Source: Phycisphaerae bacterium (lineage in GTDB: Bacteria > Planctomycetota > Phycisphaerae > JAJVII01). From it: DNA of 5,940 bases. Of this stretch, positions 4,946 to 5,940 are shown in pieces. Every line of letters begins with the position of its first letter. Within the stretch, counting starts at the first letter, position 1. The notes beneath the pieces are model-generated. The model was not told where the DNA came from. It ran no database searches and saw only the letters and a program-made list of their open reading frames with translations. Location of the stretch: assembly GCA_028706835.1 (NCBI GenBank), contig JAQTVL010000296.1, positions 1-5,940 on the forward strand, read 5' to 3'. The position numbers were made by a program, and so were the translations under genes.

Positions 4946-5940
4946 TGTACGTCGCCGGGTCCAGCGGCACCACCACCGGCTCCATCAACTCCGCCGGCAC
5001 GCGCATCTGCTTGAGTATCTTGTCGAAGTCAGCCGACCACTTGCCGTACTGGTCCTTGGGCGTCTGGCAGCGGATGATCAGCCGGCGGACGTCGCGGTGC
5101 AGGTCGAGCACGCGGCACTGGTAGGTGGTGTTCCTCGGCTGCTGCGGCTGCATGCCGTAGTAGACGCCGTACATGGCCTGGGCTATCCCCTGCACCTGGA
5201 GCACCTTTTCCACGCCGACCCACTCGCCGATTTCGATGGGTTTGCTCGACAGGAGTTTCGCGTCGCCAAGGTTGTCGGTGAGCACGCCCGGCGGCAGTTC
5301 GTATGGGTGCAGCACGCGGGCCGCCACATACACCTGCATGTTCGGCACGCCCATGACCATTCCGGGCATGCCGGGCCGGCCGGGGATCGCCTGCTTCGTC
5401 TCCGGGTTCCACAGCCCGACGTCGCTGGTGGTGTTCTGAGCGGCTGCCCAGCCCTCGACGCCGCCAAGCGAGGGCCTGGCGTCCGCGGGCCAGATGCGAG
5501 TGGACTCCGGGCGTTCGGCCAGGCCGGCCAAGATATCCTTGAACCGATCGCCGATATTCGTGCCGCCCTTTTGCGAATAGGCGTTGGCCTGGTAGGCGCC
5601 GTCATCGCTGACCGCATAGACTTGCGTGTTATTGGCGCCGTACTGGCGGACGACCATTTTGCCTGTGCCGCTGCCGAACTTGATCTTTACGACGGTCCCG
5701 CCGGCGAGCATGCCCGCCGGGTTGCCGCCCATGGACGCCTGGATGTTCATCTGGACCGGGGTGCCGCCGACGTCCAGGCGGATGCTCAGCCCCGCGCCGC
5801 CGTACTGCCCGCCGACCGCGTCGTTCGGGCCGATCGCATTGGCAGGCCCCTGCCACTCATCGATGTAATACACGTTCGCCTTCGGCATCGGCACGACATC
5901 GTTGGCCCGCGCCACCATCCTCCCCGTGCCGCGGTCGAAC
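4932..5940 (-). CDS. Protein of unknown function, C-terminal 335 residues
   Basis: The frame is open at the right window edge and ends with TAG at 4934-4932. An ATG at 5918 exists, but in-frame sense codons upstream of it (FDRGTGR) match a motif found later in the protein, so the true start is probably outside the window. I recognise no family. The visible part is rich in Gly, Pro, Met, Gln and Asn, has no membrane helix, and looks like a secreted or periplasmic soluble protein. Counting from the 5918 ATG, FGSGTGKMVVR (81-91) echoes FDRGTGRMVAR at the window edge. A Gly/Met/Pro-rich turn GRPGMPGMVMG is at 180-190. The end (IRCQTPKDQYGKW, 282-294, then a helix DFDKILKQM, 297-305) could be a small folded unit. 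It converges on the gene at 4432 with a 5-base gap. Expression and role are unknown. Confidence 0.75.
   Translation of the reverse strand, partial: FDRGTGRMVARANDVVPMPKANVYYIDEWQGPANAIGPNDAVGGQYGGAGLSIRLDVGGTPVQMNIQASMGGNPAGMLAGGTVVKIKFGSGTGKMVVRQYGANNTQVYAVSDDGAYQANAYSQKGGTNIGDRFKDILAGLAERPESTRIWPADARPSLGGVEGWAAAQNTTSDVGLWNPETKQAIPGRPGMPGMVMGVPNMQVYVAARVLHPYELPPGVLTDNLGDAKLLSSKPIEIGEWVGVEKVLQVQGIAQAMYGVYYGMQPQQPRNTTYQCRVLDLHRDVRRLIIRCQTPKDQYGKWSADFDKILKQMRVPAELMEPVVVPLDPATYKGKK

Overview
This is a GC-rich bacterial window with five protein-coding genes, two of them cut by the window edges, plus a non-coding stretch of about 560 bases in the middle. The organism is probably a planctomycete-like bacterium. 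That is a guess from several weak signs: high GC, weak or absent Shine-Dalgarno sequences at some genes, palindromic repeats between genes, and poorly recognisable hypothetical proteins. No rRNA or other marker fixes the taxonomy. The one robust family call is PriA.

Left part (1-2632): the first codons of a minus-strand gene (1-18) have a strong ribosome binding site. An intergenic region follows that holds a palindromic REP-like element (about 115-199). Then comes priA (275-2632, plus strand), the replication-restart helicase. A sigma70-like promoter ends so close to its ATG that the mRNA may be leaderless.

Middle (2633-3941): a nested inverted repeat separates priA from a two-helix membrane protein of the DUF502 family (2737-3381). 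The next 560 bases hold no convincing conventional gene. They are rich in inverted repeats (3399-3442, 3500-3573, 3604-3658, 3803-3865). They also hold a candidate 22-residue hydrophobic small ORF on the minus strand (3611-3679) with a reasonable ribosome binding site. This is the most likely place for something undescribed, such as a structured RNA, a small membrane peptide or a type I toxin-like element, but the evidence is only suggestive.

Right part (3942-5940): a single-domain response regulator (minus) ends at a strong stem-loop. It shares a compact divergent promoter region with an unrecognised 164-residue soluble protein (plus). That gene converges on a long minus-strand gene of unknown function that runs off the right edge. 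The two stop codons are 5 bases apart, inside an inverted repeat that may act as a two-way terminator.

I see no evidence that these genes form one pathway. The layout looks like ordinary chromosomal housekeeping and signalling genes with repeat-rich spacers.
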